Assembly (NCBI RefSeq): GCF_015326965.1
Contig: NZ_CP017659.1
Coordinates: forward strand, 6,647,001-6,711,000
Direction: 5' to 3'
Source of the DNA: Paenibacillus sp. JZ16
GTDB lineage: Bacteria > Bacillota > Bacilli > Paenibacillales > Paenibacillaceae
Length of the DNA stretch: 64,000 bases
Each line of letters opens with the position of its first letter. The stretch's first letter is position 1. Below, in pieces: positions 26,635 through 33,731 of this stretch. The position numbers and the translations under genes were made by a program. Below the pieces are notes generated by a model that made no database searches, was not told the origin of the DNA, and worked only from the letters and a program-made list of their open reading frames with translations.

Positions 26635-26662
26635 AGTATAGCAAAATAGGGGGGGAATGCAA
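26635..26662 (-). promoter_or_regulatory. Probable speA promoter
   Basis: On the minus strand TTGCAT (26662-26657) and TATACT (26640-26635) are 16 bases apart and point at speA about 65 bases downstream. Confidence 0.5.
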
Positions 26663-26885
26663 GGAGATTAAACGGCTTTTTTTGCTATGTCCCATAACGC
26701 TTCAAACTTTAGACATATTAAGGAGGAGCAACAAAGATCTTCATCGTTCCTTCATTAAAATATCATCCATAAAAAAAACGTCTATCGACGTACTTTCTCA
26801 GAAGACAGATCGCGGTTAAAGGAAGTTTTTCTTCCGATTATGGAATTGTTCAGCTTCGCAGAAAATTTATAAATTCTATAATCTT

Positions 26886-26914
26886 AAAAAAAGAGCTGCA
26901 ACAGCAGCCCTTTA
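26886..26914 (-). terminator. Intrinsic terminator of yktB
   Basis: On the minus strand AGGGCTGC pairs with GCAGCTCT (one G-U) and is followed by seven T. The remaining bases between speA and yktB (26663-26885) hold only A/T-rich sequence and no gene. Confidence 0.7.
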
Positions 26915-26933
26915 CATCAATATATCATGCTCA

Positions 26934-27557
26934 TTAAAACGCCATTTTATAAAGCGGCAGCAGCGCCTCAAACGTCTCCTGCACTTTTTGCACCAGCTTG
27001 TCCCCTTCAAGCTTGACGGCTTCCTCGCGCGGGATGCGCAGTCCGCACATGACCTCAGCCTTTTTCACCTGCTTCAGTTTCTCAATCAGGCGCGTGAAAT
27101 CCTCCTCGCTCATATCCTGATGAGGGGTGCCAGACGGGTTCATGTGATCCATGGACCAGTAAAAATTTTTAGGCAGTGCCTTCGCTGTTTTCTTCAGCTT
27201 GGCTTCCAGGTTGCCGGCAAACACGGTCTTGTTGGGGCTTTCGTAAATAATCGCGAAGATGACAAACAGATGGGTTCCGAACATGCCCACCTCAAAATGA
27301 GGCAGTGCTTTGTAGCCGCGTTTGCTGGCAGCCCAAGCGACCCAGGTGTCAATGGGAGGATTGACAGTGCGTCTTGCATGCTTCGCCACATGCACAAACA
27401 TTTCTTCCCCAGCCAATGCCGATACATAAGGTGCCAACTCAGCCCCTAACGCCTCCAGCTTGGGTCTTACCCGTTCAATGAGAACCTCCATACGGGCTTC
27501 AAGCCCGGGAACGGAGAATACGTCGAAGTCTTGATCTGTAAATCCGGTAACCGTCAT
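26934..27557 (-). CDS. yktB: DUF1054 family protein YktB
   Basis: The start at 27557 (GGGAGG 11 bases upstream) gives 207 residues, the normal length of the YktB family, beginning Met-Thr-Val-Thr-Gly-Phe-Thr-Asp-Gln-Asp-Phe. The frame is open a further 47 codons upstream, but that part crosses the likely promoter and does not resemble the family. YktB folds as an alpha/beta protein and its role is unknown. It contains the family landmarks Val-Phe-Ser-Val-Pro-Gly-Leu-Glu and Phe-Gly-Thr-His-Leu-Phe. It lies upstream of speA as in B. subtilis, but the terminator between them indicates separate transcripts. Confidence 0.85.
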   Translation of the reverse strand: MTVTGFTDQDFDVFSVPGLEARMEVLIERVRPKLEALGAELAPYVSALAGEEMFVHVAKHARRTVNPPIDTWVAWAASKRGYKALPHFEVGMFGTHLFVIFAIIYESPNKTVFAGNLEAKLKKTAKALPKNFYWSMDHMNPSGTPHQDMSEEDFTRLIEKLKQVKKAEVMCGLRIPREEAVKLEGDKLVQKVQETFEALLPLYKMAF

Positions 27558-27821
27558 GGATGTGATGGCCTCCCTGTTGTTGATGATATATTTACTAAAC
27601 TCGGTTTTTGGATAACTTATTATACCATAAGGCGAATGGACATCACGCATTGCCCAGAAAAGCTTCACCGTATGTTCATGCGGGTTAAAAATAGTCAATA
27701 AACCAAGTTACCGTTACATAAGATGGAGTATAAGATATAGATAAGACAACATCAAAAGCAGCCATGGGGGAAATCTTCACCGCCGTTTAATGATCGGTAG
27801 TAAACCGGAGGAGGGAGTGCC

Positions 27822-28418
27822 GTGAATAAGAGCGAGGAAGTGGAGTATTGCAACCTGGAGCTCCGGTTTGATCGCCGGCATATCCAGGACCTAATCAAGG
27901 AATTGATCCAGGAAGGATATTCGCTTTATTGGAGCGAGAATGATACGCAGTTTGTCATTTCAATCCGAACAGGTCGCAAGCTGGTAAAGCTGCGGTTTCA
28001 ACGAACAGGAAGCGGTTTTAAACTGGTAGGCGATTATATGATTCGTGATCCCAAACTCGCGGAATGGATGGAGAAATTGATCGAGAATACCCGTGGCCAT
28101 GCTGTCGTCAAACGTTTCAAGGACCGGCAAATTTTGATCGAGAATATTTTGTTTGGTGAGGTCATAAGGCTTGTGGAAATATCCGGTTACCGGCAGCGGG
28201 TGCTGTTTCAGAAGGGGACGCCGATGACGGAGCAGGAAATGCTGCGGCTGTTTGAATCGGATGTAGGGGAACAGCGATTGCTGCTGTCGAGACTGGAAAC
28301 CGATGATGAGCTTGAGAAGCTCCATGCGGCGCTGCAAGAGGGAGACGAAGACAAAATTTCGGCTTGCAAGCAAAGACTCCGTGAGCTTTCCTTGGAGCTG
28401 ATGAGGCTGGAGTGGTAA
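27822..28418 (+). CDS. Conserved hypothetical protein (198 aa)
   Basis: A GTG start lies 6 bases after a strong GGAGGAGGG site. The soluble 198-residue product is highly charged, with an N-terminal alpha/beta part (residues 1-130) and a C-terminal segment (about 140-198) rich in Glu, Leu and Lys that looks like a helical hairpin or coiled coil. There is no catalytic motif or membrane segment. I recognise no function, and no neighbouring gene explains it. A hairpin terminator follows. Confidence 0.7.
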   Translation: MNKSEEVEYCNLELRFDRRHIQDLIKELIQEGYSLYWSENDTQFVISIRTGRKLVKLRFQRTGSGFKLVGDYMIRDPKLAEWMEKLIENTRGHAVVKRFKDRQILIENILFGEVIRLVEISGYRQRVLFQKGTPMTEQEMLRLFESDVGEQRLLLSRLETDDELEKLHAALQEGDEDKISACKQRLRELSLELMRLEW

Positions 28419-28453
28419 TGACTTCAACCCGGATACAAGTTTAAAGCACGAAC

Positions 28454-28480
28454 AACACTCCGAAACAGAAGGGGTGTTTT
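28454..28480 (+). terminator. Probable intrinsic terminator
   Basis: AACACTCC and GGGGTGTT pair with one G-T wobble around a 9-base loop, followed by TT then CGCG; a short T-tract makes it moderate. Confidence 0.5.
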
Positions 28481-28610
28481 CGCGCGTGTTCTGATTTTGT
28501 GACAGGGGTTCACTTGTCAAATGAAAAACGTTAATATAAGATTATTGCAAATCATCTCGGATAGGGATGGGTTGTTTAAAAATATATTGGAGCAAAGGAT
28601 GGAGAACCAG

Positions 28611-30020
28611 ATGTCAAAACAACAAATCGGTGTGATTGGCCTTGCTGTAATGGGAAAAAACCTGGCCCTGAACATCGAAAGCAAAGGCTTCACCGTTTCC
28701 GTATATAACCGCTCTCCGCAAAAAACGGAAGATATGCTGAAGGAAACCGAAGGCAAGCAAGTGAAGGGGACGTTCTCGATCGAAGAATTCGTGGATTCCC
28801 TTGAAACTCCTCGTAAAATCCTGATCATGGTACAAGCGGGACAAGCTACGGATGCTACGATTGAACAGCTGATTCCACATTTGGACAAAGGCGATATCAT
28901 CATCGACGGCGGTAACGCTTATTTCCCTGATACACAGCGCCGCAGCAAAGAACTGGCTGAAAAAGGCTTTAATTTTATCGGTGCTGGGGTTTCCGGCGGC
29001 GAAGAAGGCGCATTGAAAGGTCCATCGATCATGCCTGGCGGACAAGAAAGTGCCTACAAGCTGGTTGAGCCTATTTTGACGGCTATTTCCGCTAAAGTTA
29101 ACGAAGAGCCTTGCTGTACATATATCGGACCAGACGGTGCCGGCCATTATGTAAAAATGGTTCACAACGGTATCGAGTATGGCGATATGCAGCTTATTTG
29201 CGAAGCTTACCAATTGCTGAAGGACGTACTCGGCCTCGATGCGAAGGATCTGCACGGAATCTTCACAGAGTGGAACCAAGGCGAACTCGATAGCTACTTG
29301 ATCGAGATTACGGCTGACATTTTCTCCAAATATGACGAAGAAACCGGCAAGCCGATGGTTGACGTGATTCTGGATACGGCGGGCCAAAAAGGAACAGGTA
29401 AATGGACAAGCCAAAGCTCCCTGGATCTGGGCGTGCCGCTGTCCATGATCACCGAATCCGTATTCTCCCGTTTCTTGTCCGCAATGAAAGAAGAGCGTGT
29501 GGCAGCAAGCAAAATCCTGAATGGTCCAAAAGCAACTGCATTTGACGGCGACAAAGCCGAATTCATTGAAAATGTGCGCAAAGCGCTGTTTGCAAGCAAA
29601 ATCGTATCCTATGCCCAAGGCTTTGCACAGCTTCGCGTAGCATCCGACGAGTACGGCTGGAACCTGCAATACGGCAACCTCGCTAAAATTTGGCGCGGCG
29701 GCTGCATTATCCGTTCCCGTTTCTTGCAGAACATCACGGATGCTTATGAGAATAATCCTGAGCTGAAGAACCTGCTGCTGGATCCGTTCTTTACCGATAT
29801 TATTGAATCCTATCAAGATGCATGGCGTAAGGTTGTTGCTTCCGCGGTATCCTTGGGCATCCCGGTTCCTGGGTTCTCCAGCGCGCTTGCATACTACGAT
29901 AGCTATCGCACCGCAAACCTGCCGGCAAATCTGCTGCAGGCTCAGCGTGACTACTTTGGAGCTCACACGTTTAAACGCGTGGACAAAGAAGGAACCTTCC
30001 ACTATAACTGGATGGATTAA
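28611..30020 (+). CDS. gnd: 6-phosphogluconate dehydrogenase, decarboxylating
   Basis: The 469-residue enzyme oxidises 6-phosphogluconate to ribulose-5-phosphate and CO2 in the pentose phosphate pathway. The N-terminal cofactor loop Gly-Leu-Ala-Val-Met-Gly is at residues 10-15, followed by Tyr-Asn-Arg-Ser for NADP(H)-type binding. The active-site segments Gly-Val-Ser-Gly-Gly-Glu-Glu-Gly-Ala and His-Asn-Gly-Ile-Glu-Tyr-Gly-Asp and the family signature [12 protein letters not shown] are intact. The ATG at 28611 with GGAG 7 bases upstream gives the usual length; longer in-frame starts at 28599 and 28521 are possible. It appears to be a single-gene transcript ending at 30288-30337. Confidence 0.95.
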   Translation: MSKQQIGVIGLAVMGKNLALNIESKGFTVSVYNRSPQKTEDMLKETEGKQVKGTFSIEEFVDSLETPRKILIMVQAGQATDATIEQLIPHLDKGDIIIDGGNAYFPDTQRRSKELAEKGFNFIGAGVSGGEEGALKGPSIMPGGQESAYKLVEPILTAISAKVNEEPCCTYIGPDGAGHYVKMVHNGIEYGDMQLICEAYQLLKDVLGLDAKDLHGIFTEWNQGELDSYLIEITADIFSKYDEETGKPMVDVILDTAGQKGTGKWTSQSSLDLGVPLSMITESVFSRFLSAMKEERVAASKILNGPKATAFDGDKAEFIENVRKALFASKIVSYAQGFAQLRVASDEYGWNLQYGNLAKIWRGGCIIRSRFLQNITDAYENNPELKNLLLDPFFTDIIESYQDAWRKVVASAVSLGIPVPGFSSALAYYDSYRTANLPANLLQAQRDYFGAHTFKRVDKEGTFHYNWMD

Positions 30021-30066
30021 TTCTGCTTTTTCTAGCAGCATGAATGCCATCCCTGATGGAGCCATT

Positions 30067-30449
30067 TCACTCTGGGGAGCTAGAATGATTTCCGTTCGCC
30101 GGGGGAGAGATCAGAGATTCAACTGTACGGGCTTGAGGAGTGGAGTGCGCCTCCGCCAGCTCAGGAAGTCCGTGCATGGCTTCTAAGAGACAGGTGCGGA
30201 TGTCGTGGTTCTTTGTATGGATGTGGTTTCCGCTTCCGAGCAAGAGCAGCGCGGCTTCGCAGTAACTGTTGAAATTTTGCAGCAAACGTGGCTTTGAAAG
30301 ATCCAGCAGTGCAGGATCCTTCAGAGCCACTTTTTTTGGACAAAATGAAGCACCCAGATCACATCTTCGCGGCATAACGGGTAGGCGGGGTCGAGAATCC
30401 GGCGGATGCGCTTGGCAGCGGAAGAGAGACCGGTTGGACGAAAAGACAT
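30067..30449 (-). CDS. Unknown protein encoded in two frames; candidate programmed -1 frameshift gene
   Basis: On the minus strand, AAAGGAG lies about 10 bases before the ATG at 30449. The first frame runs 40 codons to Gln-Lys-Lys and meets a stop (TGA, 30323-30321) three codons later. At the break the codons are CAA AAA AAG, the dnaX-type slippery heptamer A AAA AAG in the correct phase. Slipping back one base continues at 30330 into an 87-residue frame ending at 30067, for a 127-residue product. A 16-base-pair stem-loop starts right behind the heptamer. Both parts have coding-like composition, and the second contains a leucine-rich helix followed by His-Asp-Ile-Arg-Thr-Cys. I recognise no family. 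A sequencing error in the A7 run or a genuine disrupted gene are the alternatives. Confidence 0.5.
30288..30337 (+). terminator. Strong intrinsic terminator (gnd), antisense to the frameshift site
   Basis: Sixteen-base arms (30288-30303 and 30315-30330, one mismatch and one G-T pair) are followed by seven T. It lies 270 bases after gnd and would end its transcript. The same DNA read on the minus strand is the A7 run and stem of the candidate frameshift signal. Confidence 0.75.
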
Positions 30450-30584
30450 AATATATTCACTCCTTTCTTCTAATCTTGTATTCTTGTAATTAGTATATGA
30501 CAATAGGGAACCAGATAGACTCGATAAAATTGGAGCTTTACTTGGGGGTTACTCGCATAAGAACAATTTAGAGAGTCAGGTCCA

Positions 30585-30614
30585 TTGTCGAAAGATTTGG
30601 GGCTGTGGTATGAT
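30585..30614 (+). promoter_or_regulatory. Probable aroK promoter
   Basis: TTGTCG (30585-30590) and TATGAT (30609-30614) are 18 bases apart, about 40 bases before the aroK start. Confidence 0.55.
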
Positions 30615-30655
30615 ATGAGCAACCTTTACAGTGAAGCAGCAAATGGGGTGTCAAA

Positions 30656-31168
30656 TTGGATAAGATAGGTAGGAACATCATTCTGATCGGGATGATGGGT
30701 ACGGGCAAGTCAACCGTAGGGCGTCTCCTGGCAGACACGCTCGGCTACACCCTGATCGATCTGGATGCGGAAATTGAGAGGATGGAAGGCAGAACGATTT
30801 CCGAGATGTTTGAAGCGGATGGAGAGCCGTACTTCCGTGAGGCAGAATCTGTTGCACTGCGCAGCGTTTTAGAACGGAAAGGCATTGTCGTAGCGTCCGG
30901 CGGAGGAGCCGTGCTTCGTTCCGAGAACTGTGATGTAATGAAACGTGGTGGCTGGGTCGTTGCTCTTACAGCGGATGCTGCCAGCATTGTTGAACGGGTA
31001 CGTGGTGATGCCAATCGGCCGCTGCTTGCGGGGGATGTCGAAGATAGAGTTCGGCGTATCCTGGATGAACGAAAGGACAAATACCTGTTTGCGGATGTCA
31101 TAGTGGATACGGTTGGCCGATCCGCGGGGGAAGTAGCGACTGACATTTTAACGCATTACCGCGGCTAA
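30656..31168 (+). CDS. aroK: Shikimate kinase
   Basis: This 170-residue enzyme phosphorylates shikimate at O3 with ATP in the pathway to chorismate. The P-loop GMMGTGKST covers residues 12-20, Asp35 and Asp37 in IDLDAEIE bind magnesium and shikimate, and Phe-Arg-Glu-Ala-Glu plus the Gly-Gly-Gly-Ala loop complete the shikimate site. The lid contains the Ala-Asn-Arg-Pro-Leu-Leu motif. It starts with TTG behind GGGGTG; no ATG is available in frame. EPSP synthase lies 600 bases further on the same strand, separated by a convergent rhodanese gene. Confidence 0.93.
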   Translation: MDKIGRNIILIGMMGTGKSTVGRLLADTLGYTLIDLDAEIERMEGRTISEMFEADGEPYFREAESVALRSVLERKGIVVASGGGAVLRSENCDVMKRGGWVVALTADAASIVERVRGDANRPLLAGDVEDRVRRILDERKDKYLFADVIVDTVGRSAGEVATDILTHYRG

Positions 31169-31251
31169 GATGGCCAGCGAACGGCCTGAGGCGATGAGCA
31201 TGAATCAGTTTCTATGGGTGACTCTGTAATTGTACTTGGGTCGGATCATGC

Positions 31252-31282
31252 AAAAAAAGGCGGGAATCACGATCATCCCGCA
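31252..31282 (-). terminator. Intrinsic terminator of the rhodanese gene
   Basis: On the minus strand GCGGGA pairs with TCCCGC around a 10-base loop and is followed by CC and seven T. Confidence 0.7.
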
Positions 31283-31299
31283 CCTTCTTCATGGCCTGT

Positions 31300-31611
31300 C
31301 TATTCTTCATCGTCATGCCACTGAAGCATGCCGCCTTTCATGTTGATTACATTAGTCAAGCCCTGGTGATTCAAAAATTCGCATACGTGTTGACTGCGAC
31401 CACCGCTGCGGCAGATGAAGACGACCTCCTGATCGCGCGGAATTTCGTCCAGACGATTCGGAATCTCGCCCATAGGGATATGCTTGGCACCGCTGATCAT
31501 GCCGGCTGCAACTTCTTCATCCTCGCGGACATCAATCATGTACACATTTTCGCCGTTTTGAAGCCGGCTTCTAAGCTCCGATGTTTCCATTTGAGGGATC
31601 GGTTTCATCAT
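31300..31611 (-). CDS. Single-domain rhodanese-like sulfurtransferase
   Basis: The 103-residue protein is one rhodanese domain. The active-site loop CRSGGRS starts at Cys67, which would carry a persulfide, and Val-Arg-Glu-Asp-Glu-Glu near residue 28 is the usual CH2A-type motif. Such single-domain proteins move sulfane sulfur between thiols; the acceptor here is unknown. The minus-strand ATG at 31611 follows AAGAGGT, and a second ATG comes right after it. It sits between aroK and aroA on the opposite strand. Confidence 0.9.
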   Translation of the reverse strand: MMKPIPQMETSELRSRLQNGENVYMIDVREDEEVAAGMISGAKHIPMGEIPNRLDEIPRDQEVVFICRSGGRSQHVCEFLNHQGLTNVINMKGGMLQWHDDEE

Positions 31612-31775
31612 ATAGACCTCTTTTCTGATAATAAATGATTAAGATCGTAACGATCTGATTTTCCAGTTCACATGAACTATGATAACCAAGCGGTTCTTTC
31701 CCTGTCAATTTATACTAAGGGAGATTTCAAGGTTGGTTCATCATAACCTAATATATACAAGGAGAGATACATACG

Positions 31776-33068
31776 ATGGATGTAATCGTCAAGCCTACGC
31801 CTATATTAAACGGAGAGATTGGAGCGTTATCCTCCAAGAACTATACAACTCGTTACTTGCTGGTAGCTGCACTTGCCGAAGGAACGAGCACGATCTATTA
31901 CCCAGCTCATAGCGAGGATAGCGACGCCATGAGACGCTGTATCCGGGATCTCGGGGCCGTGATCGAGGAGGATGAGGAGAAGGCGGTCATTACGGGCTTT
32001 GGCAAATCGCCACGGGATGTGAAGGAACTGAACGTCGGTAACGCCGGCGCCGTTTTGCGCTTCCTCATGGGCGTCACGGCGTTGTCTAAAGAGGTTACCT
32101 TTGTCAATACCTATCCGGAATCACTGGGCAAACGTCCTCATGATGATCTCATTGAGACGCTTGGTCAATTGGGCGTGGAAGTGGAGCATAATGAAGGCAA
32201 ACTGCCGATCACGATTCGTGGCGGTCAGCCGAAAGGCGGAAAGCTCACCGTATCTGGCGAAGTGAGTTCGCAGTACTTAAGCGCACTGTTGTTCTTAACG
32301 CCGCTGCTTGCCGAGGACAGCGAGATTACCGTTACCGGTGATTTGAAATCCAAGGTCGTTATCGGTCAGACCCTGGAAGTGCTGGAGCAAGCGGGCATTA
32401 CGATTCACGCAGCGGATGATTATACATTCTTCCGGGTTCCTGGCGGTCAATCCTACGAAGCGAAGACCTATACCGTTCAAGGCGATTATCCGGGTTCTGC
32501 TGCCGTTCTGGCGGCGGCTGCGGTCACGCAGTCGGATGTAACCATCCGCAATCTGTCAGAGGACAGCAAGCAGGGAGAGCGGGCTATTATTGACGTCCTG
32601 CGAATGATGGAGGTTCCCCTCACGCACAAGGAGGGAAATGTCTATGTCCAGGGCAACCGAACCCTGAAGGCTTTGGAATTCGATGGAGATGCAGCGACGG
32701 ATGCGGTACTAGCGATGGTTGCGGCAGCTGTGTTTGCGGAAGGAACCTCCCGATTCTACAATGTGGAGAATCTCCGCTATAAGGAATGCGACCGGATTAC
32801 GGATTATTTGAACGAATTGCGCAAAGCCGGAGCGAACGTTGAGGAACGCCAGGCCGAGATCATCGTTCACGGCCGTCCGGAAGGCGTCGAGGGCGGCGTG
32901 GAGATCAATGCCCATTATGATCATCGGGTCATTATGGCCCTGACCGTGGTCGGACTTCGCGCACATCAGCCGATCCGGATTAAGGATGCGCATCATGTGG
33001 CCAAGTCGTACCCGCAATATTTTGATCACATGAAGGCGCTTGGAGCCAATGTAGAATGGGTAAAATAA
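31776..33068 (+). CDS. aroA: 3-phosphoshikimate 1-carboxyvinyltransferase (EPSP synthase)
   Basis: The 430-residue enzyme joins phosphoenolpyruvate and shikimate-3-phosphate to EPSP in aromatic amino acid synthesis. It has the two-lobed repeat structure with Lys-Asn-Tyr-Thr-Thr-Arg in the N-terminal site and Asp-His-Arg-Val near the end. The loop equivalent to E. coli residues 94-101 (Asn-Ala-Gly-Thr-Ala-Met-Arg-Pro) reads Asn89-Ala-Gly-Ala-Val-Leu-Arg-Phe96, so the positions of Thr97 and Pro101 are Ala92 and Phe96. These are the glyphosate-contact helix positions, and the variant suggests a divergent class. AAGGAGAG precedes the ATG. The symbol follows E. coli; the B. subtilis name is aroE. 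Confidence 0.92.
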   Translation: MDVIVKPTPILNGEIGALSSKNYTTRYLLVAALAEGTSTIYYPAHSEDSDAMRRCIRDLGAVIEEDEEKAVITGFGKSPRDVKELNVGNAGAVLRFLMGVTALSKEVTFVNTYPESLGKRPHDDLIETLGQLGVEVEHNEGKLPITIRGGQPKGGKLTVSGEVSSQYLSALLFLTPLLAEDSEITVTGDLKSKVVIGQTLEVLEQAGITIHAADDYTFFRVPGGQSYEAKTYTVQGDYPGSAAVLAAAAVTQSDVTIRNLSEDSKQGERAIIDVLRMMEVPLTHKEGNVYVQGNRTLKALEFDGDAATDAVLAMVAAAVFAEGTSRFYNVENLRYKECDRITDYLNELRKAGANVEERQAEIIVHGRPEGVEGGVEINAHYDHRVIMALTVVGLRAHQPIRIKDAHHVAKSYPQYFDHMKALGANVEWVK

Positions 33069-33119
33069 AGGAATAGCCAAGCGGCTCGTCTATTACGAAT
33101 GGAAAGGTGGTCATAAAGC

Positions 33120-33542
33120 ATGGCATTTGAAAATCCTACGCGCGAAGAAATCGCGGATATATTGCGAAACGCAGGCAATATCGCTGTTGTCGGTCTGTCT
33201 GACCGGCCGGATCGTACATCCCATATGGTTTCGGCTGCGATGCAAATGCGCGGATACCGGATTATCCCGGTTAATCCTGGTGCAACAGAAATACTTGGGG
33301 AGAAGAGTTATCCATCCCTGAAGGACATTCCGGAGCCGATCCATATCGTCAATGTGTTCAGACGCAGTGAATATTGTGCCGATGTGGCGCGGGAAGCTGC
33401 CGAGATTGGAGCTAAGGTGCTCTGGCTTCAGCAGGGCATTATCAGTGAAGAGGCGGCGGCCATCGCGGAGAAGAGCGGCATGATTGCCATCATGGACCGC
33501 TGCATCAAGGTGGAGGATTCCATCGCTTTGGGCGGGCGTTAA
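33120..33542 (+). CDS. CoA-binding domain protein (YccU-like)
   Basis: The 140-residue product is a lone CoA-binding Rossmann domain. It shows Val-Val-Gly-Leu-Ser at residues 23-27, the Ile-Ile-Pro-Val-Asn-Pro strand, Glu-Lys-Ser-Tyr-Pro-Ser-Leu and the Val-Asn-Val-Phe-Arg-Arg motif of YccU/succinyl-CoA-synthetase-like proteins. Related archaeal and bacterial proteins bind CoA or NAD, but no reaction is established. GGAAAGGTGG precedes the ATG, 51 bases after aroA, so the two could be co-transcribed. Confidence 0.85.
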   Translation: MAFENPTREEIADILRNAGNIAVVGLSDRPDRTSHMVSAAMQMRGYRIIPVNPGATEILGEKSYPSLKDIPEPIHIVNVFRRSEYCADVAREAAEIGAKVLWLQQGIISEEAAAIAEKSGMIAIMDRCIKVEDSIALGGR

Positions 33543-33569
33543 GTTTTGAGTTGGTGAATTGGAATTAGG

Positions 33570-33652
33570 AGCAAGCCTTATGTTGAAGCAGCCGCTGGCA
33601 GACTGGACACGATCCGGGCCTGCCGAGGCACTGCTCGTGAGGCTTGCTTTTC
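33570..33652 (+). terminator. Long hairpin, possible terminator before nagE
   Basis: AGCAAGCCT (33570-33578) pairs with AGGCTTGCT (33640-33648), followed by TTTTCT; GC-rich inner hairpins fill the 60 bases between. It is probably the terminator of the CoA-binding gene. I saw no convincing GlcT-type antiterminator sequence. Confidence 0.4.
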
Positions 33653-33678
33653 TATGTGGCATTTGCCCTGATTTCTTT

Positions 33679-33707
33679 TTGACAAAAACAGGCGCAGCGC
33701 TTACCAT
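33679..33707 (+). promoter_or_regulatory. Probable nagE-ptsI promoter
   Basis: A perfect TTGACA (33679-33684) and TACCAT (33702-33707) are 17 bases apart, 25 bases before the nagE start. Half of a cre-like sequence (AGCGCTTACC) overlaps the -10, too incomplete to call. Confidence 0.6.
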
Positions 33708-33731
33708 CAAGGATAGAAAGGAGGGCTCGCC

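Noticed and set aside
27558..27698. 47-codon N-terminal extension of YktB
   Set aside because: The family length is about 207 residues from the ATG at 27557, which has its own ribosome site; the extension crosses the probable promoter.
28614..30065. A 483-codon open frame antisense to gnd
   Set aside because: It mirrors gnd codon bias, has no ribosome site and no recognisable product; long antisense frames are common opposite GC3-biased genes.
33543..33731. Possible GlcT/LicT-type antiterminator leader before nagE
   Set aside because: A long hairpin exists, but no RAT-like sequence overlaps a terminator downstream of the promoter; the hairpin lies upstream of the -35.
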